Shown: positions 1 through 7,196 of the stretch, in pieces | Numbering within the stretch: position 1 is the stretch's first letter | Layout of the letters: each line of letters begins with the position of its first letter | Origin: Euryarchaeota archaeon UBA13 | GTDB taxonomy: Archaea > Thermoplasmatota > Poseidoniia > Poseidoniales > Poseidoniaceae | DNA length: 8,671 bases | NCBI GenBank assembly: GCA_002495945.1 | Contig: DAHU01000061.1 | Coordinates: forward strand, 1-8,671 | Reading direction: 5' to 3' | Program-made: the position numbers and the translations under genes | The notes under the pieces: generated by a model | Databases searched by the model: none | What the model was told of the DNA's origin: nothing | The model's input: only the letters and a program-made list of their open reading frames with translations

Positions 1-3000
1 TTTATCACTTCCACTAAAGAATCTTCAAAATTCATTGGCTCATATTTGTCCTTTACTCGGTGAAATAAGGATAATCTTCGACGTCGGCCACTCACATCTT
101 CAAATTGTTTGACTAGGCATAGTTGTCTCTCAAGGTTGCTGATTGCGTTTTTCAGGTCACGCTGAAGGGATTTGTGCTCATCACCTTTAGGGAAATCAGC
201 CAGAATTTCCTGACGTGTTAGGTTATCACCTACTGGTATCTTCTCCAACACCAACTTTTCCATTTCACCGAGCCACGGCTCAGGTTTGAGACCAAGAAGC
301 ATCGGTATGTTTTCTTTTGTAGTGTAACCTATACGGTTGTGTAATAGTCTACCCATAACTACATCAGAATCTAACTGTAAGTCCTTCCAATCTGCATACC
401 TGAAACCATCCACTCTATACATCATTTCTTGCTGTTTTTGGAACAAAATATGCTGATTAAAGGCAGTAAACCCATCAGGATAACTTGAGAATGATTTCTC
501 CATTACAAGATTTTGTACTCTTCGATAGCCTACAACATCCTCTTCACCACCTGTAATCTTATGCTCATCAACTTTCAGTATATATTCAGCGTCATTGGTT
601 TGGCGGAAAAACCCGACCGAAATCACGTTGCGCATCTCTAATTCATTCAATATTGAATCTATTTGCCCCTGCGGGAATGGTAATCGTTTTGCAAAGTTTT
701 CACCCAACATCGGTCCTTCGGATCCTAACATTTCGATGATTTTGACCCTCAGTGCCTCGTGAGGGTCGGATATTGTCATTTCATTCCATGCAGTTGGCTC
801 AATTCCGTTGAATTCAGTTGCAATTTGGAATGTAATTCCCTTTGTGTACAAGTCACGGACATCACTAACATCCTTCCCGCCAGCCATGGAAATACAACCC
901 AATGTTCCATGAATTTCGGCCATGTAGCTGGTGAACCATTTATCATCCAGGCTCTTTTCTCCAGTGTTCCTGATTTTGGTAATCTTGCCTTCTGCAGCAA
1001 GTTCAACTACCCATTTCTCAATAGTATTGTGTTCTATGCCAGAGAGTTTTTCTTTGTATAGTGGATTTTCCCATTTCCTGTCAAGTCCTCCGCCTCTAGA
1101 CATGATGTTGAGCAGTTCACCAGCAGATTTTGGCGTAGGAACCTTTGACGAATAATATTGGTCAATCTGTTCTTCCGTAAGGTCTGTCGCTAGTGACCTA
1201 TTTCCAAGCAATCTTTTGAGAATCTCAGGATCGATGTCCTTTACTAAGAAAGCACGTGTTTTCATTGAAAGCAAGTCTTCGAATGTGCTCATGTAGAGAC
1301 TCATTCCCAGTCTTGAAGGGACTGGGACTTTTGTGTGAACTATTCGGGCATCCTCATTATTTATGGATTCTAAAAACTCATTCAAAGATATTACATCAAT
1401 ATCGCTGAACATGATTTCTGCCTTCGCTTCTTTGATTAGTAAAGAATCTTCTAAAGATCTATGCCTTTGTAAAAGAGCATCGGCTTTTTGTTGGAATTGC
1501 TGAGGGCTAACTTCATCAGCGCCAATTCGTTTTGGAATTATAAGTGATCTACCCGCTACCTCTCTAAATCTCTTAGCGAAAATTTGAGTAGAAACTATGT
1601 ATCTTTCTAGGATTTCGACGTGATTATTTGATTTGAATGATTCATACATAGAACCAGGATTGACTTCCTTACTGGTTTTAATCAACAGTCCATTTTCGTC
1701 AAATGACAACTCCAATACTGCTATTCCATCTTGTTCTGCAATACCTGCCATGAAATATCCTAGCGCTGTGTTAAATCCCCGGCCTCTGCATGAAGTTATT
1801 AGATAGGTTGGCATTCCTCCTGAAACAATCTCTTCAATAATCAGCCGGTTTGGGTCTGGAACCTGAAATGAATCTAGCGTATGTTCTTCTAAATGTCTAG
1901 CGATTGTGTTTGACACAATTTCACTCAAACCATATGCATCCCGTAATATGAGTCGTGGATCTGCTTCTCTTCTTAACGCATTAACACTATTCCCTATTAA
2001 GTCGAGTAGAGCCCGAGATAACTCCCTTGATCTGCTTCGTGCTTCTCCGCTCCATGAAGGCACGGTTGGTCTATATCCCGTTACAGAGTTTACGTTAACT
2101 CTAGTCCCTTGAATATTCGTAACTCTGTAAGTAGATCCTCCCAGCAATATAACATCACCACTGCGTAAATTTGCAACGAATGAAGATGAAAGCTGTCCTA
2201 ATATGCTACCTTCAGCATTGAAAACAAGATATGAGTTGTCTGGAGCGATAGTTCCTATATTGGTATAATATATCATGCGAGAATAGCCACGTTTTCCATA
2301 TAGGTTTTCTTCCCAATCAATCCAAACTCTTCTCTCCTCTTCTAGCATATCAAGAACTTCAATGAAGTCATCATATCCTAGGTTTCGGTATGACCAGGTG
2401 CTTGTCACGACTTCGAACGCTTCATCAATATCCCTCTCATTTATTATCACAAGACCAATCAAGAATTGTGCAAGGACGTCTAAACAATTTTGTGGAAAAT
2501 CAAGATTATCCATATCTCCTGTTTGTATTGCAGCTTGCAGTGCAGCCAACTCGATTAAGTCATCAACGCTAGTTGGCAAGAACCTCGCCCTTGGTATTCC
2601 TCCGACTTGGTGCCCTGCACGGCCGATTCTTTGCAGTGCGGTTGCTATGTCTCCAGGGGAGCCTACCTGAACTACCATATCTACAGATCCTATGTCGATT
2701 CCCATTTCAAGGGACGATGATGTAACAACCGCTCTAAGTTGCCCTAGTTTCAATTTTCTTTCGACCTCAAGACGTATTCTTTTGTCCATCGAACCATGAT
2801 GTCCTTCCACAAGGTTACCTAGATAGGGTCGCAAACGCTGAACCAATGTCTCAGTCATTTTACGCGTGTTTGCAAAAACCAGAGTTGTGTTGTGAGCTGA
2901 TATTAAATCAGCAATCATTTCAACATTCATTTCCAGAACCTTCATTACAGATAGGTCACTAAATTTATTCGAGCATAATAGTATATCCAAATCTAGTTCT

Positions 3001-3755
3001 CTGGCTCCACTTATCTTTGCGATTTTTACACTTTGCGTATCCTCTCTTGATTCTCTGTCGTCACTCGCCACCAAGTATTGAGCAACAGTTTCAAGCGGTT
3101 CCATTGTCGCAGAAATTCCAATTCGTTGAACTGGCCTCTCTAATATTGTATCAAGTAATGAAACAGTCAAAGCGAGATGGACACCTCTTTTAGTCGGGAC
3201 CAATGAGTGCATTTCATCAATAATTATCCATTCAACATTAGAAACAATTGGCTGGAATCTAGGCGAAGATATTGCTATTGCCATACTCTCCGGAGTGGTA
3301 ATCAAAATGTGAGGTGGCTTCCTTAGCATCTTCTGCCTTTCGGATTGTGGAGTATCTCCAGTTCTCAAGCCAACTCTAATCTTGTTTTGCGCTCTGTCTG
3401 GCAAATACTTCTTTTCGATTTCTGACAGTGGATCAATAAGGTTCTTTTGTATATCGTTAGCTAATGCCTTTATCGGTGAGATGTATAAACAGTAAACCCT
3501 ATCCTCTAATTTTCCAGTCATTGCATCTCTGATTAACTTGTCAATAACGCTTAGGAATGCAGTAAGTGTCTTACCTGAACCAGTAGGTGAGCAAAGTAAC
3601 AAATGATCGCCATTCATTATTGATGGAATCGCTAATTTTTGTGGCCTTGTGAAGTCAGGGAATTTGTCTTTAAACCAGTTTCGTACGGGCTGTGATAACT
3701 TACTCAACAGAACCTCAGTAGTGTCAGGTTCTTCTAAGTATGATATCATAGCCAT
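1..3755 (-). CDS. lhr: Lhr-family ATP-dependent superfamily 2 helicase, long form, 3' end outside window
   Basis: The protein is an ATP-driven helicase of the Lhr family. Known members move 3'-to-5' on single strands, unwind RNA:DNA or DNA duplexes, and are linked to repair and RNA processing. Seen in 1251 codons: Q39 in a Q-motif-like RPQ; Walker A SPTGSGKT (56-63, K62); DEMH box (180-183); SAT (215-217); motif V TSSSLEMGIDIG (345-356); motif VI QRIGRAGH (375-382). The two RecA domains span about 35-415. A winged helix and the Lhr-specific domain follow, with the family signature PSWSGE (566-571) and a region around 650-670. Residues after about 885 form an extension with two winged-helix-like segments (about 999-1066 and 1163-1240). 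ATG at 3755 is chosen because an in-frame TAA lies five codons upstream; ATG at 3749 is also possible. No Shine-Dalgarno site is clear. The gene is divergent from glyS. It is cut by the window edge, not visibly degraded. The family is certain; the subfamily is not. Confidence 0.93.
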   Translation of the reverse strand, partial: MAMISYLEEPDTTEVLLSKLSQPVRNWFKDKFPDFTRPQKLAIPSIMNGDHLLLCSPTGSGKTLTAFLSVIDKLIRDAMTGKLEDRVYCLYISPIKALANDIQKNLIDPLSEIEKKYLPDRAQNKIRVGLRTGDTPQSERQKMLRKPPHILITTPESMAIAISSPRFQPIVSNVEWIIIDEMHSLVPTKRGVHLALTVSLLDTILERPVQRIGISATMEPLETVAQYLVASDDRESREDTQSVKIAKISGARELDLDILLCSNKFSDLSVMKVLEMNVEMIADLISAHNTTLVFANTRKMTETLVQRLRPYLGNLVEGHHGSMDKRIRLEVERKLKLGQLRAVVTSSSLEMGIDIGSVDMVVQVGSPGDIATALQRIGRAGHQVGGIPRARFLPTSVDDLIELAALQAAIQTGDMDNLDFPQNCLDVLAQFLIGLVIINERDIDEAFEVVTSTWSYRNLGYDDFIEVLDMLEEERRVWIDWEENLYGKRGYSRMIYYTNIGTIAPDNSYLVFNAEGSILGQLSSSFVANLRSGDVILLGGSTYRVTNIQGTRVNVNSVTGYRPTVPSWSGEARSRSRELSRALLDLIGNSVNALRREADPRLILRDAYGLSEIVSNTIARHLEEHTLDSFQVPDPNRLIIEEIVSGGMPTYLITSCRGRGFNTALGYFMAGIAEQDGIAVLELSFDENGLLIKTSKEVNPGSMYESFKSNNHVEILERYIVSTQIFAKRFREVAGRSLIIPKRIGADEVSPQQFQQKADALLQRHRSLEDSLLIKEAKAEIMFSDIDVISLNEFLESINNEDARIVHTKVPVPSRLGMSLYMSTFEDLLSMKTRAFLVKDIDPEILKRLLGNRSLATDLTEEQIDQYYSSKVPTPKSAGELLNIMSRGGGLDRKWENPLYKEKLSGIEHNTIEKWVVELAAEGKITKIRNTGEKSLDDKWFTSYMAEIHGTLGCISMAGGKDVSDVRDLYTKGITFQIATEFNGIEPTAWNEMTISDPHEALRVKIIEMLGSEGPMLGENFAKRLPFPQGQIDSILNELEMRNVISVGFFRQTNDAEYILKVDEHKITGGEEDVVGYRRVQNLVMEKSFSSYPDGFTAFNQHILFQKQQEMMYRVDGFRYADWKDLQLDSDVVMGRLLHNRIGYTTKENIPMLLGLKPEPWLGEMEKLVLEKIPVGDNLTRQEILADFPKGDEHKSLQRDLKNAISNLERQLCLVKQFEDVSGRRRRLSLFHRVKDKYEPMNFEDSLVEVI

Positions 3756-3800
3756 TATATCAACTCTTTATGCGTGGTCCTACACCGTTCGTAAAGAGGT

Positions 3801-3808
3801 CATATATG
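3801..3808 (-). promoter_or_regulatory. Candidate TATA box for lhr
   Basis: The sequence CATATATG (self-complementary) lies about 46-53 bases upstream of the lhr ATG, with an A-rich flank on its upstream side in the minus-strand sense. Archaeal transcription usually starts about 25 bases downstream of the TATA box, which would give a leader of roughly 20 bases. The AT-rich block at 3817-3827 is an alternative. Position and composition are seen; the function is inferred. Confidence 0.35.
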
Positions 3809-3810
3809 TT

Positions 3811-3830
3811 TTGTTTTTTAAATTAAACAA
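3811..3830. repeat. Short inverted repeat, arms TTGTTT and AAACAA
   Basis: Six-base arms TTGTTT (3811-3816) and AAACAA (3825-3830) flank an AT-only 8-base spacer. The dyad overlaps the DNA immediately upstream of the candidate lhr TATA box, so it could be a regulator site or part of the promoter itself. The arms are short and low in complexity, so chance is a real alternative. Confidence 0.25.
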
Positions 3831-3859
3831 AAATCACACTTAATCTACCTAAAATCACA
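3830..3859. repeat. Exact 9-base direct repeat AAAATCACA at 3830-3838 and 3851-3859
   Basis: Two identical copies of AAAATCACA start 21 bases apart, two turns of the DNA helix, which places both on the same face. A looser third version, AAAATTCACA, is at 3881-3890. They lie between the candidate TATA boxes of the two divergent genes, where an operator could act on either. In such AT-rich DNA a 9-base repeat can arise by chance, so a regulatory role is only a suggestion. Confidence 0.3.
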
Positions 3860-3910
3860 ATACTGCGTTCGATTTAATAAAAAATTCACAAAAAATTATT
3901 TTTATTTATT

Positions 3911-3918
3911 ATTTATAT
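3911..3918 (+). promoter_or_regulatory. Candidate TATA box for glyS (alternative at 3941-3948)
   Basis: ATTTATAT at 3911-3918 is the closest match to an archaeal TATA box upstream of glyS and would place the transcript start near 3940, giving a leader of about 45 bases. The weaker TCTTATAC at 3941-3948 would place it near 3970, giving a short leader of about 15 bases. The short leader fits the lack of any Shine-Dalgarno-like sequence just before the ATG. The sequence alone cannot choose between them. Confidence 0.4.
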
Positions 3919-3984
3919 TCATAAATCAAATATTTTCAAATCTTATACAGTTGTTATCATTTACTTCCTACACTACGGCATACC

Positions 3985-5658
3985 ATGGAGGAGTTCTCAA
4001 CTGACCGTTTAGCAAGGCTCACAGGCATGCTAAAACGCCGGGGACTACTACTGCCGGCATTTGAGATACACGGCGGAGTTGCTGGTTTTTATGACTACGG
4101 ACCAGTAGGTGGAAGAATACGCAACCAAGTAAATCAAGCATGGCTGAGTCATTGGTTAAGTTTGGGTAATGTAGTCGAAATTTCAAGTCCAACAGTAACT
4201 CCCTATCCTGTTCTGGAGGCAAGTGGACATGTAGGTGAGTTCACCGATTTCCTAGTCGAATGCAAAAAATGCTCCGAGGCAAGCAGAGCAGATCACCTTA
4301 TAGAGAGTGATTATCCGAATGCAGATTCCTTTACTAAAGAGGAATTAAGTAAAAAAATTTCTGAGTTAATGCCAATTTGTCCAGCTTGCGGAGTATCTGA
4401 TTGGGGGGAAATTTCCTCTCAAAACTTAATGTTCTCAACAAGAATAGGCAACGCAGATTCTGCAAGAGAAGGATTCTTACGCCCCGAGACAGCACAAGGA
4501 ATGTTTACCTCATTCACATCTATTTACAGACATTTTCGAGAGCGGCTTCCATTTGGGGCAGTTCAAATCGGGAAAGGATATCGAAATGAAATCAGTCCTC
4601 GCCAAGGTATGATTAGACTTAGGGAATTCAATATGGCCGAGTTAGAATATTTCATCGATCCAGAAATCGAGTACCATCACAATCTCGACCAATGGAAAGA
4701 TTCGCTTACTTTGATTTCTGAAAACGAGGGAGAAATGCGAGTTACATTATCCAAAGCTGTCGAGGCAGGTGTAATACGGCATTCAACAGTTGGATACTTC
4801 ATGGGTATCACATTTGATTTTGTAACAAGTATCGGCATCAATCCTGAATTAATCAGATTTAGACAGCATGAATCGAATGAGATGGCACATTATGCTGTTG
4901 ATTGCTGGGATTTAGAAATAATGGGATCATTCGGTTGGATAGAATGTGTAGGTATTGCTCACAGGGGATGCTACGACTTGGAAGCTCATGAGATGGCCAC
5001 AGGTCAGCGCTTGCGAGCATGGCGGACATTCGAGACTCCTAAAATCGTTGAAATCGACGGTTGGACTATCGATGGGTCTACGGTCGGTCCTGAATTCAAG
5101 AATTTTGCTGGGAAAATAAAGAATGCAGTGGAGAAGTTACCACCAGATTCGATATTTCCGATGTCTTTAGAAATTGACGATGATGAAGTTAATATTGAGC
5201 CCCGACACGTGAAAAAATTACAGCGTCAAGAGAAAATTAGCGGTGAGTGGTTTATCCCACATGTTGTAGAGCCTGCGTTCGGAATTGACCGCCTAATATG
5301 GCATTCGATCGACCATTCTTATCGAGAAATCATAAAATCTGGAGAGGCCTATACAATACTCTCATTACCAAAATCAATATCTCCAATAGATGTCACTGTG
5401 TTACCATTGTTTGAAAAGGATGGAATTGATGAACTTGCAAGAAAAATTCATGAAAATTTGTGTAAGAGAGATAGGGTTTTGTCAAATTATGATGGGAGCG
5501 GATCAATTGGTCGAAGGTATGCACGTTCCGATGAAATAGGCGTCCCATATTGCATAACGGTAGATTATGAGTCTCTTGAAAATCATACTGTAACCGTTAG
5601 AGAGCGCGATACTGGCAAACAAGAACGAGTAAAAATTGATGAATTGAACTTTAATTAA
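3985..5658 (+). CDS. glyS: Glycyl-tRNA synthetase, archaeal/eukaryotic-type single-chain class II
   Basis: The enzyme attaches glycine to tRNA-Gly using ATP, in the cytoplasm, normally as a homodimer. Seen in 557 residues: the N-terminal family block KRRGLLLPAFEIHGGVAGFY (17-36) followed by DYGPVG; a zinc site from two cysteine pairs, C93/C96 and C132/C135; the RPETAQG block (166-172); motif 2 with YRNEISPRQG (199-208) and R200; motif 3 VVEPAFGIDR (427-436) ending in R436; and an anticodon-binding domain from about 460 with IGRRYARSDEIG (508-519). Length is typical of the archaeal alpha2 enzyme, and it is not the bacterial alpha2beta2 type. The ATG at 3985 puts the conserved block at the expected distance. 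No Shine-Dalgarno site precedes it, so a leaderless or short-leader mRNA is likely. rfcL follows 38 bases downstream on the same strand. All catalytic blocks are intact. Confidence 0.97.
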   Translation: MEEFSTDRLARLTGMLKRRGLLLPAFEIHGGVAGFYDYGPVGGRIRNQVNQAWLSHWLSLGNVVEISSPTVTPYPVLEASGHVGEFTDFLVECKKCSEASRADHLIESDYPNADSFTKEELSKKISELMPICPACGVSDWGEISSQNLMFSTRIGNADSAREGFLRPETAQGMFTSFTSIYRHFRERLPFGAVQIGKGYRNEISPRQGMIRLREFNMAELEYFIDPEIEYHHNLDQWKDSLTLISENEGEMRVTLSKAVEAGVIRHSTVGYFMGITFDFVTSIGINPELIRFRQHESNEMAHYAVDCWDLEIMGSFGWIECVGIAHRGCYDLEAHEMATGQRLRAWRTFETPKIVEIDGWTIDGSTVGPEFKNFAGKIKNAVEKLPPDSIFPMSLEIDDDEVNIEPRHVKKLQRQEKISGEWFIPHVVEPAFGIDRLIWHSIDHSYREIIKSGEAYTILSLPKSISPIDVTVLPLFEKDGIDELARKIHENLCKRDRVLSNYDGSGSIGRRYARSDEIGVPYCITVDYESLENHTVTVRERDTGKQERVKIDELNFN

Positions 5659-5696
5659 TCTCAAGGTTCAAGTGAGTCCCTTTGCTGTAGAGGGAT
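5659..5696 (+). promoter_or_regulatory. glyS-rfcL spacer, with possible weak rfcL promoter and start-site signal
   Basis: The 38-base spacer suggests co-transcription of glyS and rfcL. A TATA-like TTTAATTAAT at 5650-5659, overlapping the glyS stop codon, could also give rfcL its own start near 5680 with a leader of about 16 bases. GAGGG at 5690-5694 is purine-rich but ends only 2 bases before the rfcL ATG, too close for a normal Shine-Dalgarno site. I find no stem-loop or T-run that would end the glyS transcript here. Confidence 0.35.
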
Positions 5697-7196
5697 ATGG
5701 AGGTCAGTGATTGGACAGAACGTCACAGACCGAAAAGCGAAAGAGAACTTGAAGGGAATGAGGGACAGAGAAACAAAATACGCTCATGGTTGAAGGAATG
5801 GGAGACTGATAAACCAAAGAAGCCAGGGCTATTGCTAATAGGACCACCCGGTGTTGGTAAGACAAGTATTGCTAGAGCGATAGCTGCTGATATGGGGTGG
5901 CAGGTGATCGAATTAAATGCTAGCGATTCACGCAACGCAGGCGCCATAAGAAAAGCAGCTACTCACGCATCAATGCACACAACACTATTTTCAACAAACC
6001 CCGGGAAATCTAATCGTACTCTGATATTACTTGATGAGGTAGACCACTTGAGTGGTGGATTGCGTGAGGTCTCAGAAAAGCGAGTCTCATCGATCTTGCT
6101 CGGTGATGACATTGAAAAAGGTAATTCACTAAAGGGTGATAGTGGTGGAAAGGCAGAATTAATCAATCTTCTTTCGAAAACAAAACAACCAGTAATTTTG
6201 GCTTGCAATGATGAAATGGGATTGTGGGGTAGGACCTCATCGAGTTGGAGAACAGCTCGAGATAGGTTTAGTAAGCACTTAGTTACAATTAGGTTTGAAA
6301 GAGCATCCAATGATGCAATTCGTAGAGTTGCAATGAGGGTTTTGAAAGAAGAAGGTTACACTGCCGATCCTGGTGCATTAAATGAGCTGGTAGAAAAAAA
6401 CCCAGGGGACCTTAGAGCACTCATCAAAGACATACAAGTTATGTGTAACCTAGTTGATTCAAATATTACAGAAGAACTTGTTAAGTCAACCCATGCAACT
6501 GGAACAAGAGATACAACAGTAGAGATATTTCCGGGACTGGATAAACTATACCGATCAAGAACAGCTACTAAAGCGATAACAACCATGAGATCTCTTGACA
6601 AAAGTCCAGATGATATGGTGGCTTGGATATCATGGAATAATGGAGTCATATTTACTGAGAAGGAGGCAGTTAAACGCGGTGCAAAATCGCTATCGATTGC
6701 AGATCGACTGTTAACTAGTAGATTTCGTAATACAGCCCACAGATCTTGGTATTGGGCATCTAATTTATCTGGTCTATCAGCAAGTGTAACTCCTTCAAAA
6801 GCTATTGAAGGAAGAATATTTTGTTCTTATCCGGCTTTTTTAAGGAGGGAATCTGCATGGGTTCGAAAATCGATTATAACAAGGCTAGCAAAAACCTGCG
6901 GGTGCTCTCAAAAAGTGGCCAGAGAGGAATTATTACCTTCCCTAGTAGCAGTAAGCACAGAAAATGAGGATGATTTTTCACTTTCAATCGCTCTAGGATT
7001 AAGTCCCGAAGAGCACGTCGCTATTTGTGGTCTAAAGTCAAATTACAGTACTACAAAGGAACTCATGGAAAAATATGCAGTAGAACTTGAAAAGAATAGT
7101 AAGGTCATTGACACTAATCATGAGGGAAACCTTGCGGATGATTCTGAAGAAACTGTGACAGAAAAGCCAGATGATGCTCAAAAGACTTTATTCTAG
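5697..7196 (+). CDS. rfcL: Replication factor C large subunit (archaeal clamp loader)
   Basis: RfcL joins four small RFC subunits to open the PCNA ring and load it onto primed DNA, using ATP. Seen in 499 residues: the N-terminal WTERHRPK (6-13) common to RFC proteins; Walker A GPPGVGKT (49-56); Walker B LLDEVD (111-116); sensor 1 ACND (169-172); a sensor-2 region GDLRALI (237-243); a helical collar region about 275-440; an acidic tail (465-493); and a terminal QKTLF (495-499) resembling a PCNA-interacting peptide. Compared with the usual archaeal spacing, about 25 extra residues lie between Walker B and sensor 1 and about 10 just after sensor 1. The ATG at 5697 is chosen because the WTERHRPK block sits at residue 6; the next ATG would delete Walker A. 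It likely shares a transcript with glyS. Its stop overlaps the convergent trkH stop. The small subunit is not in the window. Confidence 0.96.
   Translation: MEVSDWTERHRPKSERELEGNEGQRNKIRSWLKEWETDKPKKPGLLLIGPPGVGKTSIARAIAADMGWQVIELNASDSRNAGAIRKAATHASMHTTLFSTNPGKSNRTLILLDEVDHLSGGLREVSEKRVSSILLGDDIEKGNSLKGDSGGKAELINLLSKTKQPVILACNDEMGLWGRTSSSWRTARDRFSKHLVTIRFERASNDAIRRVAMRVLKEEGYTADPGALNELVEKNPGDLRALIKDIQVMCNLVDSNITEELVKSTHATGTRDTTVEIFPGLDKLYRSRTATKAITTMRSLDKSPDDMVAWISWNNGVIFTEKEAVKRGAKSLSIADRLLTSRFRNTAHRSWYWASNLSGLSASVTPSKAIEGRIFCSYPAFLRRESAWVRKSIITRLAKTCGCSQKVAREELLPSLVAVSTENEDDFSLSIALGLSPEEHVAICGLKSNYSTTKELMEKYAVELEKNSKVIDTNHEGNLADDSEETVTEKPDDAQKTLF
7193..7196. other. Convergent stop-codon overlap (CTAG)
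   Basis: The palindrome CTAG contains the last base of the final rfcL sense codon plus its TAG stop (7194-7196), and on the other strand the trkH TAG stop (7195-7193). The two genes therefore overlap tail-to-tail by four bases with no intergenic DNA. Each transcript must run into the other gene before it ends, so the mRNA 3' ends are complementary. Confidence 0.95.

Larger units (their letters stand above)
3756..3984. promoter_or_regulatory. Divergent AT-rich intergenic control region between lhr and glyS
   Basis: This 229-base stretch is the only real spacer in the window and lies between two divergent starts, so it must hold promoters for both genes. It is extremely AT-rich, especially 3871-3940, with several A/T runs. 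It contains TATA-like sequences on both strands, one exact 9-base direct repeat and one short inverted repeat, listed separately. I see no open frame of significance, no tRNA, and no stem long enough to suggest a riboswitch. A short plus-strand frame that crosses from the lhr 5' end into it looks like chance. Confidence 0.7.

Noticed and set aside
759..1155. Overlapping short frames (up to 100 codons) opposite and across the lhr 3' half
   Set aside because: They lie inside the continuous lhr frame, have Cys/Phe/Ser-rich composition typical of antisense translation, and show no motif.
1906..2670. Plus-strand frames of 60-102 codons inside lhr
   Set aside because: They are antisense to the conserved helicase motifs V and VI and the Lhr domain; conservation of lhr explains the DNA.
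1..3755. Possible broken or frameshifted lhr, since no single shorter gene ends in this region
   Set aside because: Reading every codon on the minus strand from 3755 to 3 gave an uninterrupted frame with all helicase motifs in order; it simply continues past the window edge.
3649..3843. Plus-strand 64-codon frame crossing the lhr start into the spacer
   Set aside because: Most of it is antisense to the lhr N-terminus, the rest is low-complexity AT-rich DNA, and the product resembles no known family.
3871..3940. Replication origin in the AT-rich spacer next to a replication gene
   Set aside because: I see no origin recognition box pairs and no orc1/cdc6 gene nearby; AT-richness is explained by divergent promoters.
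3920..3984. Glycine-responsive leader (riboswitch or T-box) in front of glyS
   Set aside because: The region is short and AT-rich with no stable stems or conserved elements, and T-boxes are bacterial.
5723..6649. Minus-strand frames of 74-115 codons under rfcL
   Set aside because: They are shadows of the rfcL coding frame, with no recognisable motif and no start signals.
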